A stretch of 64,000 bases of DNA, from the NCBI GenBank assembly GCA_921293015.1, contig OV121092.1, positions 45,593,064 to 45,657,063 on the forward strand. Direction: 5' to 3'. Position 1 is the first letter of the stretch. Every line of letters starts with the position of its first letter. This stretch comes from Phorcus lineatus (lineage: Eukaryota > Mollusca > Gastropoda > Trochida > Trochidae). The position numbers were made by a program, and so were the translations under genes. Shown one piece after another: positions 61,601-64,000 of this stretch. The notes under the pieces were generated by a model, which was not told where the DNA came from, searched no databases, and saw nothing but the letters and a program-made list of their open reading frames with translations.

Positions 61601-62690
61601 AGATATTGATGAAAAGATGCCTTTAAGTATCATAGTCCCACCACTGACATTGCATTAAAAGTTAAACTGCTAAATCACTTGAGACAAACTCACAGACAGA
61701 GGGGTGATCAACAATATTTTGTATGATGTTTTAATTTCAAATATTTTGTTAAATATAAAAAAAATTGAGTGGCTGCATCAGCTCCTTCGGACAGCAGCAA
61801 TCAGGATCAAGTATTAATCATTGGCAGCCAGTGAGTAATACACTGCATGAATGCTTGCCCAAAATGAGCAAATTTTGTTTTGGGAAAAAACACTCTTCGC
61901 AAATTACCCCAAAGTTGTGTCCACAAAATCAACCTCCATTTGAAATCCTATTGATTATGTAACCCAAACCCAAGCTCCATTTAAACCGATACGCTTTACA
62001 GTGTAGAGGGCCAGGTCCCTAATGAAGATTCCTTATCGAAAATCCATTTTAACTTTCTCTTCTCTACCCTCCTCTTTGACATTCAAAACGTGTCTGACAT
62101 TTGATTTTTTAAAAAAAACATTCTGAAGTTACAGCATTTAAGTCGTTTCTTCTCTGACAAGGAAACCAAAGTAATCTAACTAAGGGAGATAATCCTCCCA
62201 TTGATTTTGGTTGTTGTGATTCATTTCAGGGATGGAGAGATTTGTTAAGTTGAATTTGTGTCTAAACTATGTCATAATTTTGCAAACAAATTTTTTTTAA
62301 AAACTATAAATATTTTTTTGTAAATCAAATCTTGAGAATTTTTTGACATAAATTAAAACAAAGAATGATAGAATTTGACTATGGGACGAAACTTTAGAGG
62401 GATGAGTAAAGTGCTTTGCCAATGACTTGACACACTGTCAAGACAACATCTCAACTGAACTTGATATCAAAGAAGTGACACAAAGACTAAGGGAGTGGTC
62501 AGTTGGACAGTTGGACAGATGGACAGAAGGACTCAGAGACTGTCTGGCGACGGCTGGACCCACAATCCATCACACATGACAGTAATCTCAACATCAACTT
62601 TTCACACTCTCTGCAACTCAAGAAATAAATGTGATAATGCTTGGCTAGTCCAGCTTTATGTCGCGAGGGCAGTGACTAGTCACTTCAGAT
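58606..62690. other. Non-coding, nothing firm
   Basis: No supported gene. A minus-strand open run at 61230-61439, with an acidic start (KQELDESSAEEDISGS), begins just after an in-frame TAG and lacks an ATG and a good donor. The block 60770-60900 is GC-balanced with CTTAATTGG and ATGCTAAATGCAT words and may be regulatory. Confidence 0.4.
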
Positions 62691-63085
62691 ATAAACTTGT
62701 CACCGAGGACAGAAAGTTTTCACTTTGTCACCAAGGATAGTGATTTTTCACTTTGTCACTGAGGAAAGATATTTTTCACTTTGTGCAGAGTATTTTTAGT
62801 ATATATATGAAGACAGATTTGTCACTTTGTCACTGAGGACAGATATCTGTCACTTTGTTACTGAGTGCAGAGTATTTTCAGTATATCTATGAAGACAGAT
62901 TTGTCACTTTGTTGCTGAGTGCAGAGTATTTTCAGTATATCTATGAAGAAAGATTTGTCACTTTGTCACCAAGGACAGAGATTTGTCACTGAAAACAGAA
63001 ACCTATAACTTCATCACTGAGCAAAGATATTATACACTTTGTCACTAGAGACAGAGATTTGTGATGTTATCACTGCAGACAAGTA
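62690..63085. repeat. Degenerate minisatellite, about 30-bp unit
   Basis: Variants of TTGTCACTTTGTCACTGAGG, then ACAGAGATT, recur about a dozen times. Some copies are separated by a longer unit, GAGTGCAGAGTATTTTCAGT then ATATCTATGAAGACAGA, itself present three times (from about 62786, 62861 and 62918). The mixture of two interleaved units suggests a higher-order duplication of about 65-75 bases. Confidence 0.75.
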
Positions 63086-64000
63086 CCTGACGCTTAGACA
63101 TACAAAACATTCCTGCCATTCTCGCCCGTTAGCTAGTCCATTCAATAGGTATAACAAAATGGACAAGGGCCAAAAATATTAAGAAATAATTCATCAAACA
63201 GAAAATCCATCAATCAAGCCAAATTTTCACTTGCATGTTTTTGGTTTTGGCTGCAGGGTTTGATATTGCTGTTGGTCTGATATCAATAGATAAACGTCAA
63301 ACTGGTAAAAAACTGTACAGAATATAATTTCTTCACTCTATATTTTAACAAAATTCATAATTTCTTTCTTTCAGTAAAAAAAAAGCCAATAACTTTATCT
63401 TAAAAAATTCAATTATCATTTTTTATTTCAAAATTTCAATCGGTAAACATCAAAATAAAACTGATAACATTTAAACCTCTCTTTAGAATTAATAATTTTT
63501 ACATTTTTTATTGCAAGTCTTTGTTCTGAGGAGACTGTAAGCTATGCCTCTCTCTGTGTCAGACTGTTGTTAGCCGAACTAGCCCAAGGGTACGGGAGGA
63601 GGGACATAGATTAATGATATTACACGCTGGACCACAGCTTGTCACAACTTGTACATATAAACATGCAGCGTGCCCTGAATATTCAAACCTCACTCTGCAT
63701 GAAAATATTGTCAACATTTTGCATATAAATCTTTGGAATTCATTTCTTAATGTTTACCTATGTCAGGTGACAAAGACGTGTTATATAAATCTTCTAGAAA
63801 CTAGATGCACGTGGTGAAAAGAGTTTATAAGTCATTCTCATTAATCTGTTTTAATTTGTACATGACTGTATGAAAGTGTTTATGGCTTTTTTTTATATTT
63901 CACACTTAAAGAATTATAAAAGTTTTGATAATTGTTCATAAATTGTCGCTGATAATATTTTCCTTCAAATGCTTATAATATGATTTATTCATGATAATTA
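63086..64000. other. Non-coding, nothing recognised
   Basis: AT-rich sequence to the window edge. The 67-codon frame at 63614-63817 has no domain that I recognise. Confidence 0.5.

Overview
This window looks like eukaryotic, probably molluscan (gastropod-like) nuclear DNA. It is AT-rich and gene-poor, with many minisatellites and non-autonomous transposons. It has no bacterial-style gene packing and no long unique reading frame. The molluscan call rests mainly on two SINE copies whose 3' ends carry a GCGGCGTTAAAC motif followed by CTCACT-type repeats, which I recall from abalone, limpet and bivalve genomes. That is an inference; I ran no search.

Gene content is minimal. The best host coding evidence is one candidate first coding exon on the minus strand at 19784-19921: 46 codons from an ATG to a consensus 5' splice site, with a GC-richer stretch upstream. 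Two shorter ATG-to-donor segments of the same kind and phase lie on the same strand at 6102-6152 and 29636-29668. They could be alternative first exons of one gene whose body lies beyond the left edge, but this is speculative. Every other long reading frame is either a tandem-repeat artefact or too weak to support.

The repeats are the well-supported part. Two large arrays stand out. The first is a 56-bp satellite at 31611-33464 (about 33 units) with an 8-unit (448-bp) higher-order repeat. The second is a 39-bp minisatellite at 45577-48120 (about 65 units) that continues at 48474-48590. Between those two parts sits a 5'-truncated LINE 3' end (minus strand, 48121-48473), flanked by a 5-bp duplication of the array itself, so the insertion came after the array expanded.

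Other mobile elements have readable boundaries. These are a full SINE with 14-bp target-site duplications (34114-34383), a 61-bp SINE tail also with 14-bp duplications (21799-21887), and a second LINE 3' fragment with a 12-bp duplication (45043-45414). There is also a degraded hAT-like element with an 8-bp duplication and a BED-finger remnant (50311-51784), and a TTAA-flanked MITE (7352-7829). Two copies of a small palindromic MITE lie on either side of the hAT (50026-50144, 51795-51922), and three more inverted-repeat elements are at 27801-28086, 49208-49480 and 53513-53878.

Between these elements lie several old, diverged tandem multiplications with periods near 65-160 bp (4493, 8677, 16020, 20045, 27540). 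There is a CAGGTR-dense tract (4996-6340), a promoter-like module with two perfect CRE sites and an ATGGCGGC motif next to a long hairpin (40613-40877), and strand-asymmetric G- or C-rich tracts (14570-15354, 58278-58605). I found no CRISPR array, no functional tRNA or rRNA gene, and no clear new multi-gene system.
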